Shown: positions 61,768 to 62,676 of the stretch, piece after piece
Layout of the letters: each line of letters opens with the position of its first letter
Numbering within the stretch: position 1 is the first letter of the stretch
Assembly: GCA_014379355.1 (NCBI GenBank)
Contig: JACMLX010000211.1
Span: 1 to 62,676 of the forward strand
Reading direction: 5' to 3'
DNA from: Gemmatimonadaceae bacterium
Lineage (GTDB): Bacteria > Gemmatimonadota > Gemmatimonadetes > Gemmatimonadales > Gemmatimonadaceae
Length of the DNA stretch: 62,676 nucleotides
The notes under the pieces: generated by a model
Told to the model about the DNA's origin: nothing
The model's input: only the letters and a program-made list of their open reading frames with translations
Database searches by the model: none
Translations under genes and position numbers: made by a program

Positions 61768-62676
<909 letters not shown>

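Overview
The window looks like a chromosomal segment of a member of the Gemmatimonadota (Gemmatimonas-like). It is uniformly GC-rich. It is crowded with families that expand in that phylum: periplasmic M28/M20/S13/S51 peptidases, beta-lactamase-like serine hydrolases, sortilin/Asp-box propellers, DinB, Uma2, YjbR/MmcQ and DUF4331 proteins, and many short secreted or lipoproteins. The cell is Gram-negative: there are outer-membrane barrels, lipoboxes and a TonB plug protein. The phylum assignment is inferred from gene content only. I saw no rRNA, tRNA, CRISPR array, insertion sequence or phage gene.

Layout. 1-12.1 kb: a barrel-less TonB plug protein, a two-component pair, a serine hydrolase, an LVIVD/DUF305 lipoprotein pair with a methionine array (copper candidate), a membrane M28 peptidase and a periplasmic sulfurtransferase. 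12.1-15.5 kb: an S51 peptidase, a 352-bp near-perfect giant palindrome, a channel-like membrane protein and a class I fumarase. 15.6-23.5 kb: a zinc-ribbon membrane protein coupled to a small barrel; a TetR/Old-Yellow-Enzyme pair around a 26-bp operator; a Tat-exported amidase; an XRE-cupin regulator under its own 31-bp dyad; GNAT, DinB and NTF2-like genes. 23.5-27.3 kb: a membrane protein with its PF13601 repressor, UppS and a DUF4173 membrane protein. 27.2-38.6 kb: a sortilin-like propeller protein, a lipoprotein, Uma2, an M20 peptidase, YjbR, an operon with a DUF4331 split into two genes plus a TPR protein, and a PBP4-type DD-peptidase.

38.6-44.3 kb is a tightly coupled five-gene catabolic operon: omega-transaminase, two CoA-transferase subunits, second omega-transaminase, APC permease. 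It is followed by Uma2 and a trimethylamine-dehydrogenase-like flavoprotein, which suggests use of an amino acid or methylated amine. 47-58.3 kb holds a GCPII-like peptidase, a VOC protein, a methyltransferase, a 1013-residue LuxR ATPase regulator, an Omp85-type barrel with a lipoprotein, YjbR, DinB and a cysteine-rich YkgJ-like protein. 58.3-62.7 kb holds a creatininase-like protein, a peptidoglycan-binding/DUF4347 protein, GrpB, and a divergent oxyR-katG pair around a clear OxyR box; katG runs off the right edge.

The most novel-looking items are the giant palindrome abutting the channel gene, the PG-binding/DUF4347 protein with a possible His-Cys dyad, the seven-methionine array, the split DUF4331, and several promoters that place the transcription start on or next to the start codon (leaderless mRNAs).
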